A stretch of DNA of 64,000 nt from Ulva prolifera (Eukaryota > Chlorophyta > Ulvophyceae > Ulvales > Ulvaceae). Where the stretch lies: NCBI GenBank assembly GCA_023078555.1, contig CM041197.1, forward strand, positions 3,931,310-3,995,309, given 5' to 3'. The position numbers and the translations under genes are program-made. Under the pieces are notes generated by a model. That model was not told the origin of the DNA. It saw only the letters and a program-made list of their open reading frames with translations, and ran no database searches. Shown piece by piece: positions 51,070-64,000 of this stretch. The stretch's first letter is position 1, and the number at the start of each line of letters is the position of its first letter.

Positions 51070-51440
51070 GCATGAACGCACATGTGCGCGCAAGCGGTGC
51101 TCATGTCACGCTGTGCCACAATCCCGAGAACGTGTGGACTCGAAGGCATCGCCTGATTGATTTCGACTGACCCAGTGGCCGCACGACCGCACCCAGCATG
51201 TGCGCGATAGCAGAAAAATGATGTATCGGTAACAGAATTCTGACTATATATTAGGCCAGCATGGACACAATTGACGGTGAAAATTGCAGAGTAAACGTTT
51301 CACATAGAGCTGCAGCGGCAGCTCTGATCGACTTCGGAATCCGAAGTTCGGACATGACGGCAATACTCATGTCGTGTCCGCCGGCCTACCGCGGCCGCGG
51401 CGTGGCCATGCAACGCGATGGTCAACGCAACGCTTCGGGG
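51070..51440 (+). repeat. Dispersed repeat R3, copy 3
   Basis: It resembles 11140-11520 and the reverse complement of 16690-17110, directly after a family-2 retroelement copy. Confidence 0.4.
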
Positions 51441-53200
51441 TTGCGCGTTAGGCTCAGCCTCAGGTTCACCAGCCTGAACGCTGAACAAAAGGGCATACAG
51501 CTTCTCCTTTTAGTATGTGCGAGGCGAGGGTGTGGTATACTTTGATCGCACGTCTGGTCTCCAGCAGCAGTGCGCACCGGACACGAGTTGGCGCTCGCTT
51601 AAAGACTCGATTTGATGTACGTGTGTTTGGAGATGCAGCTGCTTCGCGCTACAGTGACAACATTTCAGAGGAGCGCGTGCAGGTGGTTCTTGTAGTCCGT
51701 GGGGATGTGGCATAAGCGGCCCCGACAGCATGTGTTGCTCCTTTCGGTGGCTACCGGCGCGACTGCACATCCGCGGTCCCGGAGTAACGGCAACTGCCCC
51801 AATCACAGCTTTTGTGGTTGTGATAATTTGTGCTGTAATACGATGCTTTGCAACGCAATGGCTGGTCTCTTCGTAACATGTCCGACTGCAATGCCAGACA
51901 TTCACGTCACCGATTTGTAGCGGCGAGCGCTAGTGGAGCACGAGTGCATGCATATGTGTGACAAGGACAAAGCCCAAGAGGCAGGTGGAACCGCACGATG
52001 CAGAATCAGTGTGGGCTGCAGGAGAGCGGCGATACTGCAGTGTGTGTGATGCGAGCTCAAGATTCCCGGAGAATCGATATCTTGAGGTCGTGCTAGTACT
52101 GTATATACACCAGGAGTGACTGGTCCAGGACTCGAAAGATTTCCCTTTGCCTTGTTGGCCGATACCCGTTCACAATCCTGTGAGACGTGTGCGCCACTGT
52201 GCACCGGGCACCCCGCGGGCTCTCATTCAACCGCACCTGACCAATGCACGTGGGCCGTCATCGCCGCGTCCCCCGCAATGCATGGGTTGGGCACGGCAGG
52301 GCAGCCACCACCACCACCCACTGCCGCGCGAGTTGCCACCACTACTTGCCTGTTGATCTGCAACAGGGAGGATACGGAACAAGTGGCGATGTTTTGCATG
52401 ATATCTGGGTCAGAGATAGTGCTTGAGTGAATAGAGACTGCACCATGTCTCTCGGCCGCGGTAGAGATGTCACGGCCGCAAGGCTGCTAGCCAGAGGCAG
52501 CACGCATCCCCGAAGGGAGAAACCCGACACAGCTGTACACTCCTTGTCTTGTCAGGAGGGACTAGTGGGGAATGCAGATGTTGGCAGGCTTGGTCAATTT
52601 TCCCACTGCGGATCCTAACTAGTGCTTGCGTGGCAGCTGGCGATGTCAACGGTGATCATGTACGATGTCAACGGTGATCATGGCCATGCATGGAACCGTT
52701 CCGTTTCGACCGTTCAAACGTACGACAGATCGATGGTCCTTCGCGGATTAATCTGACCCCCCGCGGGGCCCCGCGGGCCTCCCTGACTCCGCTTCTCGAA
52801 GACGACGACTATTTTCATCCCGTCTCACTGCGCATGCACTGCCACGCCATGTGACTCTGTAACACAGTGACCACACGGGCACAGTCGGGACATCCTAGGC
52901 GCCACCAGAAGCCAAAAGTAATGACGGAATCTCTGGTCACGGAGCCGCCATCATATGGGAGAGCTCTCGTAGTCATCAGCAGCAGTGAGCGAGCGGGCCC
53001 GGGACTCTGCAGCTGCTCACACAACAGAGGCGCCCCGCATATGCATGAAGCTGCAGAATCCTGCTGCTACATTTTATTGGATAGAATTCGTGAATCAATG
53101 TCTCATTCTTGCAGAAGCAGCGTGGCCTTTGCTTCAAGCCGAGGGGCAGATCTGGAATGCTGCCGGCTTGCAGGTGCCTCAGGCTTGACGGTCAGGTGAT
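51441..53200. other. Intergenic, no gene supported; short family-1 end at about 51957
   Basis: TGTGACAAGGACAAAGCCC at 51957-51975 resembles a family-1 3' end. A 21-bp duplication (TGTCAACGGTGATCATG) lies at about 52644-52681. ORFs are short and unrecognised. Confidence 0.5.
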
Positions 53201-53640
53201 GTGTTACAAGGACTTTGAAAGTAAGCAAGGCAAATGATGTGTCTCAAACCAGTTCATCGGTCGAGAGACACACGGCAAAACAGTCTGCAGAACTCCACAG
53301 CAACTGGCGTTGAGCGGAATGCTGCATGATCAGGCACGTCATTTCGGACGCAGGCGCCGGCCCGCTTCCCGGTCTCCGCCCGCCCCGCCGTCGCAGACAG
53401 CACACACATCAGACGTCACACGCCACACGCCGCGGGGGACACGTGAGAGGCCGCCGGCGCATGCGTGACAGCGGTGTCCGCATCAGCCACCTTCAGGCGC
53501 GGCGTGACCACGACGATGTAGCCGCGGCGATTCTACTCCACCCCCGCACCCTCTGCGAGGGCGAAGCGGCGTGGCTCCACAGCAGACGGCACTCTCTTGC
53601 ACAGTCAGGTCGCGGCCACTTGTGTCGCGTTAAGTGGGGC
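53201..53640 (-). pseudogene. Non-LTR retrotransposon 3' fragment (family-1 end plus endonuclease remnant)
   Basis: GTGTTACAAGGACTTTGAAAG at the left is a 3' end in minus sense. 53345-53600 aligns with 39725-39960 (shared CTCCGCCCGC, CGCCGGCGCATG, CATGACCACGACGATGT-like blocks). Reading frames are broken. Confidence 0.6.
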
Positions 53641-53752
53641 ATGGGATCACGGGACCAGCGTAAGTCCAGAGAGGCAGTGGTCGGATCGATGCTGAAACGG
53701 ACCGGGGGAGCTAGAGGACTGGCCAGCCTCAGATCTCAGAGGACCCAGCTTT

Positions 53753-53797
53753 TGTGGCACTGTAGAGATATGGCCGCTATACCACTGGAGTGCCACA
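53753..53797 (-). other. Conserved stem-loop, copy 1
   Basis: TGTGGCACT and AGTGCCACA form a perfect 9-bp stem. On the minus strand the loop reads CAGTGGTATAGCGGCCATAT, nearly the same as at 57652-57698. Confidence 0.5.
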
Positions 53798-53972
53798 CAC
53801 TCCGGAGTGGGATGCAACCAGGAGCATGGCATGCGCCAGGTTGTCATGATGCTGTCGTATCTAGGCCTCCTTCGCAACCTCCATACATTCCATGGCATGG
53901 TCTGGTTCAGTGCCAACACGCATGTGACCCTGGACCACCTTGTGCTGCCGGACTGAGGCATGGGCAATGTTG

Positions 53973-57651
<3,679 letters not shown>

Positions 57652-57698
57652 GTGTGGTAGTTCAGTGGTATAGCGGTCATATCATTGGACTGCCACAC
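57652..57698 (+). other. Conserved stem-loop, copy 2 (tRNA D-arm-like loop)
   Basis: GTGTGGTAGT pairs with ACTGCCACAC (one T-G pair). The loop contains TCAGTGGTATAGCGG, resembling a tRNA A-box. No B-box (GGTTCRA) follows, so it is not a normal tRNA gene. Confidence 0.5.
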
Positions 57699-57857
57699 AC
57701 ACTGCCGCTGCCCCCTCGTCGCCCAGCATGCTACTCAAAGTCGTGATTGACACACAGACTCCCCGGAAACCGATTTGAATGCGGAGGCGCAACGCTACAG
57801 CGGGCGGCACTCAGCTCTATGACAGTGGCTGCCATGGGCGATGATATGTGGTATGTG

Positions 57858-57937
57858 TAAGTAAAAGTAAATCTGAATTTACCGTATCATGAGCCGTATC
57901 GTATTGGACATCGACAACTCCGAGTTAACGGAGTGTT
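57858..57937 (+). repeat. Small repeat R4 (partner 49163-49243)
   Basis: The two copies share GTAAATCTGAATTTAC (palindromic), GAGCCGTATC, TATTGGACAT and GACAACTCCGA. Confidence 0.7.
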
Positions 57938-60176
57938 GTTGCCTACCCGCCCAGGCTGCATGTGCGAACGGGTTCTTCAGAGTATAGTGCCGTAGTGTGA
58001 GGGGAGGTCGTCCGATGGTGGGTGGGTCGAGTTTGCCGTAATTCGCCTCCTCCAGCCTCCGCTATTCACTCTACAGCTCTCCGATATGCCTGCGCAGGCT
58101 GCGTGGCGTGTGGAGTGTATGAAGCCTTCTGGACCTGTGGCCGGGCCATCCTTGCACGGCACGTACGTAGGTCGCCGTGCTGTTCTTTGTAGCATAAATA
58201 TGCTGCCACTACGGCAAGTTACGCGGGATGGCAGCTCTGAAGGCACTTTCCTGAATCTGGGCAGCCCTGCTTGACGCAGGGTGTCTGTGGAGGTACTTTG
58301 GTGTGGGGGCAAGGCCCCTGCACTGAGACTCTCAGCAGCAGATGGGCATCCTCCTCGTTGGTCGCTCGGCGATGCTTCAGGTGAAAGGCTGGTCATCCTC
58401 AGGGTCGCGCCATGCGCGGAAAGGTCGCGCCATGCGCGGGGATGGGCTCATGCCTGCGGGAGACTCCCGCCCACTGCGTGGCTGTACTGTTGTAGTATGC
58501 AATTGTAGATGCCAGGTGTTGGTATGAACAGGTATTGTTGACCGGCCTCGGCTGCGTGTCTGCGGCATGCGTGATGTCGGTGTGCAAGCTGCTCCCTGCC
58601 CCAGCAGTTGTACCTGCCTCATCGACGTTGTAAGTAGCTTGAACCAAGCCTCATTTGGCCGCGGGGGGGGGTGGGGGGGGGATCCCCCACACTTTTTGGG
58701 TTGTTCACGGGGATGTCTCAGAAACATAATGGATTTTCTTACAACTTTGTCTTCCGGACGGTTGATATGACCCAGATGAGCATGAAGCCCAAAGAAATTT
58801 CCAATCACGCTGTTTTGCAGTATAGTTCCAGCAAGTGTCACTGACCTTGCCCTGGGTATACGCATGGAAGCAACTGTCTACGTTACGGCCGTACCTGCTT
58901 CAGCACCGTTGCAAACATCACCGTGACGCTGTGCTGATGGGTGTGAGAATTGTGTCGAAGATACCTGCATGCAGACCGTTCGTGCTTCCTTGTGTCTTTT
59001 TTATGGACGCCGTCCAATTTATTAGACCTCCAGCATTACTATTGCTGCTTCGTACATTTGGTCTGATGGTTTGCTCACTGCAACGCAGCAATGAGCCTGA
59101 GTGTTCATGACTCACTGCGCAAAGCCGGTTAGACTTAACAATAGACCACTACCGGTGTCCCTGTGCCTGCCTTGCTGGTGCTGTAGTTGCTGGCGTTGGC
59201 TACGCCGGCGGGCGCAGTCCGCACGGACACGTGTGCTGCTCACTGTACACCACACGGAAGGAACATATGACCTCATGTCACCACCGATCCCCCCCATAAG
59301 GGGCGTCCAGCCCAACAGGTGTTGCACTAGAGTGACGTTTGCACGCGCACTGTGCCACTGAATGGGATTCTCCGGAGTGGTGATTGTGCGCAAGCAGCTC
59401 TGTTGAAACTGGAGCCATTTGCGGGTGATGTGAGTTTGGCAGCAGATAAGAATTCTGAGCACATGCATCGCTGCTGGTTGTATGCCTCTGGCGCCACAGA
59501 TCTGGACTGTCAACAAATGGGTACAGAGCCTGTGCCCATGCTGCTGGGTGCATGCATATTGAATCGGTACTTAAGCTGCACGTGTACAGCTCAGGGCCTT
59601 GCAAGTTACTCAATGGCTGCCATTCTAGCAGCATGCAGATGCTTGGGTGGGTCCTCAGAGTTCCGAGGATGCCCCGGCCCACGAGGAGCCGGCAAGGGTG
59701 TCGCTGTACGGCGAGCGCGGCGCTAGCGAATCGATACGCATGGAGTGTGGCAATGCTTCATTTCTCTAATGATGCATGCATCACGCAGAGTCAGTGCACT
59801 TCAGTACGCATTTGCTGCACATGCCGGCCTCAATACCCACACACGTGGGCCTGTAGAACAGAGGTGCTCAAGCATGGCATCGCTACGATTGATCTGAATG
59901 CTTGTGCTGTTTTTATACGCCTCCGGTCACTGTTGTGAACGTGAACGTGTGTGACAACACTACTTTCCACGAGGCCTCCCCCGACACCTTGACTCAATTC
60001 AATCAGTGCAGTAACAAACGTGATGACTGAGGAAAACATGATTATGATCCTAGCATGCGCATGTTCATCCAAGCGAGTACAGTAAACAGTACACTGCCGG
60101 TGCCTTGTCTACAACAAATGGTAACACCTCACCAGGCAGGTCACCATAGCTGTACATCAAAGACGCAGCCGCGCAT
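57938..60176. other. Intergenic, nothing recognised
   Basis: About 2.2 kb without a supportable gene. G-runs at about 58662-58681 could form a G-quadruplex. A short duplication of GGTCGCGCCATGCGCGG lies at about 58404-58439. Confidence 0.5.
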
Positions 60177-61710
60177 CTACCAATGTGTAAAGGCCACTGT
60201 TGCAGCCTTGTATGGGTCATCGGTGACTGTTAGGTACGTTGAGATCGGGTCTCGCTCGGCATCCGCGCTGTCTGACAGCGTCAGGTACCAATAACTCAAT
60301 TCTTTCGTTGTCTCGTCCGAGCTATGCAGCAGCACCATGGTGTTTGCGGTGTGGGGGTGCGGGACGAATGTCCACAGTGCAGACTTGGAATGGTCGGCAT
60401 GCGCGATGACGCGCAGGCTGTGGAGCGGGTTGCCAAAAGAGTCGCTGGGGTAGTAGCGGTGTACACCGAGAGCCCTGCAAGCAAGCAAAACGACCTCAGG
60501 AACATTCTATTTTTGATTTGTAACAGCGTCGCACACGCATGGTGGCATCCAGTACAAATGGGGGCATCATTTTGTGCACTAACAGCGACAACTGATGCAG
60601 GGTGGCGGTGGCAGCCGATTGCAAGCACAGTTTCTACATCTCTTGCTCGGCCTACCGGCTGAATCCTCCAACCCCAGCGTGGTCCGATATCCCATGGACC
60701 ATGCAAATGTTCATAGCGTGTTTCAGTGCATGGATGCCTGTGAACCCCAGCGCATTGCCCCTCTAAGTGTTTTTGCCACACGGTGGCATTGCATTGACAT
60801 CCCGCAGCGGACGCCATGTGCGCCGATGCTCAGTCCGCTGTGTTCACTCCAAATCGAAAAGCGTGGGATCGCACCAGCCAATACAATTGCCACTCGACAT
60901 AGGGCCATTGTCAACTGCGATCAGGGTAAACTGTTCATCCCCCGCCGAGCGGTCAATGTGGAACGTAGTGCCAACAAATTCTCGAGTTCCGTACACGTAA
61001 ACACTCACGTCGTCACGGACGTCTGTCTGGATGTTGTCCCCTAGGGCTATGGTGTACTTGCCGTCCACCCTCAGCATCGTAAAGTCCGGCACATATCCTT
61101 GCAAGGACCTGCAGAGGGAGTTCATCGCGTGCCGGCAGGTGAGCAGATCAGAACGCCCATGTTCGTATGCACCACCTTGCATGCGCAAGCTGTCTTGCAT
61201 GCGCAAGCTGTCCTTTTGCAAAGCATGTATTCTGCAACAGCCTGCTCAACACTGCTAGGAACAGAACACATGGTGCCAGTTAACGTGGAGTCATCGATTT
61301 CAGAATGCGGGGTGCGCACACCAGTGTTGGGTCATCGGCCCGATCACATAGAACAATTGCGAATATTCAGATCTAATTTCGGGGTGGCAGTCTGGGAAAT
61401 GCTGCACAGTGACCCAACACTGGCGCACACGGCCCAGCTTCAGCATGCATGTATGGCCCTGCGTGCGGGCATGTGAACCCTGACAGGCACGGGCTGTGTG
61501 CTGCATGGCAGTGCATTTACTTTGCACACGCGGGACTGTTCGGCAATCGCACCCTGTTGATGCCGGGTTTCTTACACCACGGGAGGCATCGTTGAGTGCG
61601 GGGCTGGCTTCGCCGGTGTCGGCGCGGAGGGTGTTGACATCACCCAGCGGTAGCCCTGCCGCCACCGACGCAAGAAGCGCAAGCACAGACGCTACAGAGA
61701 AAGTCTGCAT
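60177..61710 (-). CDS. Secreted protein of an unrecognised threefold-repeat family, member 3
   Basis: There are three exons: 61710-61553, 61108-60875 and 60474-60177, totalling 690 nt (229 aa). The signal peptide is MQTFSVASVLALLASVAAG. Segment 1 has LRVDGKYTIALGDN and FTLIAVDNG. Segment 2 has LGVHRYYPSDSFGNPLHSLR, LWTFVPHP and TMVLLHSS. Segment 3 has WYLTLSDSADAERD and YLTVTDDPYKAATVAF. Intron donors are GTGCGA at both introns and acceptors CAG. Intron 2 splits the Trp codon as in members 1 and 2. It is the most diverged member in segment 1. An 18-bp tandem duplication (TGCATGCGCAAGCTGTC) lies in intron 1. Function unknown. Confidence 0.85.
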
Positions 61711-62149
61711 TGTGTTGGGTTGTGTGTCGATGTGAACGGACCCTGCCAAAGAGAATTCTGTCCTTACAGCCCGGATCCCTGCAAGTCATCATGGCTGTGG
61801 TACACAATGCGCCTTGACTCATACACGGGCATGGAATTGGCAAGGTACATTGCAAATACAAATTACCAGGAGCGAATGGAGGGGAGTCCTCTGATCATTT
61901 GACCTGTGCGGAGATGAACGCATGTGCAATCCGGCATTGCGAAGTGCACTTACGCGTCTTACGCGTGGGCTACAGAATGCCTCCGTGGGTCTACGGCAGT
62001 GCCATAAGAGATGCATGTGATCCGCTGCATGTGGAAGGAAAGTCTGGTCCAGCTTGCCCAAGGACCACAGCTCAACATATGTATTCCCAGTGGTTTCCGA
62101 ACAACAGCACCCGCCAAACCCCAGTGCGCCGAACACAACCCAGCCCCCA
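61711..62149. other. Intergenic, nothing recognised
   Basis: This is the 5' flank of member 3. No promoter motif was recognised. Confidence 0.45.
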
Positions 62150-62476
62150 GCACATTGATGTTGGCCCTTCCTTGATGCGTATGTAACTGATGTGACAAGG
62201 TCAGCCAGCACTGGCTGGGTGAGTGCCACGCTGAAGAAGAAGCACCTGCCTAGGCATAGGATACGGTTCAGTGATTGTAGATTTGCTTTACTTTACCTGC
62301 CCGATTTGATGTAATAGCTGTGCTTGCTGATGCCCATTCACACTGGGTGGTGTGTATCATGCAGTACTAGATGACTAGATGACTAGACGTACTTCCTGAG
62401 AACGAGTACGTGCTCACACATTTGCGTGAATGGGCCCACCAGCTCGCCCGCAAGCACAGTGATGTTGGCCCTTGGT

Positions 62477-62729
62477 GTGTTACAAGGCTACAGGTGGCAA
62501 GGCGGGCAGTACCGCGAAAGAAGCAAGCAGACCAAGCGCACACCCAGACACCCGCAGACGCCACACCCATCACGTACAGAAAACCCATCACGCCCTCAGC
62601 AAACGACACAGATCTGCAGACCGCCAAGCACGTACCCACACACCCACACACCCACACACAATTGCAAACCCAACGGCCCACACACAACCATAGCGGCCCC
62701 TCCGGCTTTTTCCTTTGCAATTGTAACAC
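62477..62729. mobile_element. Family-1 retroelement unit with outward-facing 3'-type ends
   Basis: The left end is GTGTTACAAGGCTACAGGTG and the right end is TTTTTCCTTTGCAATTGTAA then CAC. The interior shares the GATCTGCAGACCGCCAAGC block with 13620-13708 in inverted orientation. Confidence 0.65.
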
Positions 62730-62928
62730 ACAACCACACAGCATCCAACACCTCAACGCCTGTCGCCGTACGACAGGGCCCTTCCTTGGTGTGTGTATGT
62801 AACTGATGTGACAAGGTCAGCCCGCGCTGTCAGCGTGGCTGAGTGAGTGGCTGTCTGAGGGAGCACCTGCCCCATGTGATCATCATCGCTGGAACAGTTG
62901 TGCTTGCTGACGCCCATTCACACTGGGT

Positions 62929-62955
62929 GTGTTACAAGGACAGAGGCAGCAAGGC
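62929..62955 (-). mobile_element. Minimal (~27-bp) family-1 3'-end insertion
   Basis: GTGTTACAAGGACAGAGGCA then GCAAGGC is present in duplication copy 2 but absent from copy 1 at the same place. It is consistent with an extremely 5'-truncated retrotransposition. Confidence 0.6.
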
Positions 62956-63040
62956 GTGTACCACCCAGTACTGGATGACTAGACGTACTTCCTGAGAAGG
63001 TGTAGTTGTTTACAAAGGTGCTCACACATGTTCAAGCTCT

Positions 63041-63776
63041 ACATGCCTGCAAGTCTTTACGTTGGGATGCGTGCATGTGCATGCGTGAATGAGCGTCGTC
63101 TGTCAGTGACAAACAGGTGGCCGGCACGCGTACGACTGCCAGCGTCGCGTTGCTGGGTGACTGGGATGCAGGCACAGGGCCGAAGGCATGGCAGCCCGGC
63201 ATCAGATCCGCCTCACGGCTGAAACCATTTACCATTCAATCACTTTGATTTTTGAGCAGGGAGAGGGCAATTGCACACCGGAACTTCAGGCCGAGGAGGC
63301 GAACACCGAGCAGCGGTCTTGACAAACGCCGGTGGAGTTGAAGTGTGCGCGGGAGTGTGGCCAACCGTGCTACAGGACACGAGAAGCGGTAGGCTCCCAT
63401 GTTGGTGCCCTTTATTCAACATAGGGACGTTCGGGAAGCAGCCCAATACGATGTGGCATAAGTGAAAGTGTCGTGACAGTTCGGGATGCGATGGCCACCG
63501 GTGCTTTAAGTTTCGAGCTATCAGCTGGTCCTGCTTGCGCGGAACGCAATAGACGCAACGAAATCATGTGTCCCCAAGCTTGCTTCAGTACTTGGCCACA
63601 CATGTGGATTGGGGGGTTGTGCACCCGCCTCTTTGGCCAAGGGGAATCCCATGAAAAATCAAGTTTCACGCCGGGCTGCGCCCGGCGGCTCTGTTTCTGC
63701 GAAGGAGGGATCCCGGTGGTGTTGCGAATGAGGTTGAAAAACCAACTCATGCCGCTGCTGGCGCGGTTGTTGTGTA
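63041..63776. other. Intergenic, nothing recognised
   Basis: Short ORFs only. Confidence 0.5.
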
Positions 63777-64000
63777 TTTACATAATAGTGAACGGAGGAA
63801 GACAAAATCCGAAATCGGATCTCATCCGAATCTACAGCGCTGTTGCGCAACACACACATACACACACGTACGATCACACTACAACATCGCTCACACCTCT
63901 GTCCGGCAGGATCCGCGGTTGTGGTGTAATTGTGTGTGTATGTGTTTGTGTTGCGCATGCTGCTGATTCGGATGAGATTGGGTTAACATTTTGCTGTTTC
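63777..64000. mobile_element. Pair of family-2 retroelement copies, outward-facing, cut by window end
   Basis: A minus-sense copy lies at 63777-63912 (TTACATAATAGTGAACGGAG to CTCTGTCCGGCAGG). A plus-sense copy follows at about 63916-64000 (TTGTGTTGCGCATGC, then CTGATTCGGATGAGATTGGG). Confidence 0.7.

Larger units (their letters stand above)
62150..63040 (+). repeat. Segmental tandem duplication interrupted by retroelements
   Basis: Copy 1 is about 62155-62440 and copy 2 about 62770-63040. They share TATGTAACTGATGTGACAAG, GTGCTTGCTGA.GCCCATTC and GACTAGACGTACTTCCTGAG. Copy 2 has a small family-1 end insertion (62929-62955); the larger unit at 62477-62729 lies just before it. Confidence 0.75.

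Overview
The window comes from a nuclear eukaryotic genome, probably a unicellular protist or alga. Supporting signs are multi-exon genes with GT-AG introns, Tnp2/CACTA-type and hAT-type DNA transposons, non-LTR retrotransposon pieces, large satellites and kilobase-scale dinucleotide arrays, with no operons or Shine-Dalgarno sites. The species cannot be named from sequence alone. Coding density is very low and most of the 64 kb is mobile or repetitive DNA. No rRNA gene or convincing tRNA gene was seen.

Host-like genes: one family of small secreted proteins occurs four times (8.7-10.3 kb minus, 17.5-19.8 kb plus, 49.7-50.4 kb minus and broken, 60.2-61.7 kb minus). The three complete members share the same three-exon structure: a signal-peptide exon, then two exons that together hold three related segments. 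I do not recognise the family; the threefold pattern suggests a beta-trefoil-like fold (inference). The fourth member is cut off in exon 2 exactly at a CACTA transposon end.

CACTA family 1 (ends CACTAGGAGAATGGCGACA): copy A (1-6290, left part outside the window), copy B (about 32.3-38.3 kb) and copy C (right part about 47.2-49.7 kb). A and B carry a minus-strand Tnp2-like transposase diverging from a plus-strand accessory gene. The accessory gene has five phase-0 exons and is intact in copy B (422 aa, coiled coil near the C-terminus). In all three copies an array of long perfect palindromes lies in intron 1 just upstream of exon 2; their half-site resembles the transposon terminus. Copy B has a dead transposase (early stop) but an open accessory gene; copies A and C have decayed accessory genes.

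Other mobile DNA: a 1.4-kb hAT-like element with 8-bp target duplication (6.6-8.0 kb); a second CACTA family, with a 1.78-kb copy at 44.6-46.3 kb flanked by ATG; and several non-LTR/SINE-like families whose 3' ends all finish in TTGTAACAC or close variants. One of these has a 17-bp target duplication. A GC-rich retrotransposon ORF (C-terminal RT region plus restriction-like endonuclease) lies at 55.4-57.2 kb.

Large-scale structure: a 1.2-kb-arm foldback (12.8-16.3 kb); three and a half 470-bp tandem repeats running into a 3.5-kb (CA)n array (21.4-26.6 kb); and an inverted segmental duplication (27.7-31.1 kb versus 42.2-47.1 kb) whose arms each hold a 94-bp satellite. Because one arm lacks the insertions found in the other, the duplication supplies pre-insertion ('empty') sites for two transposons.
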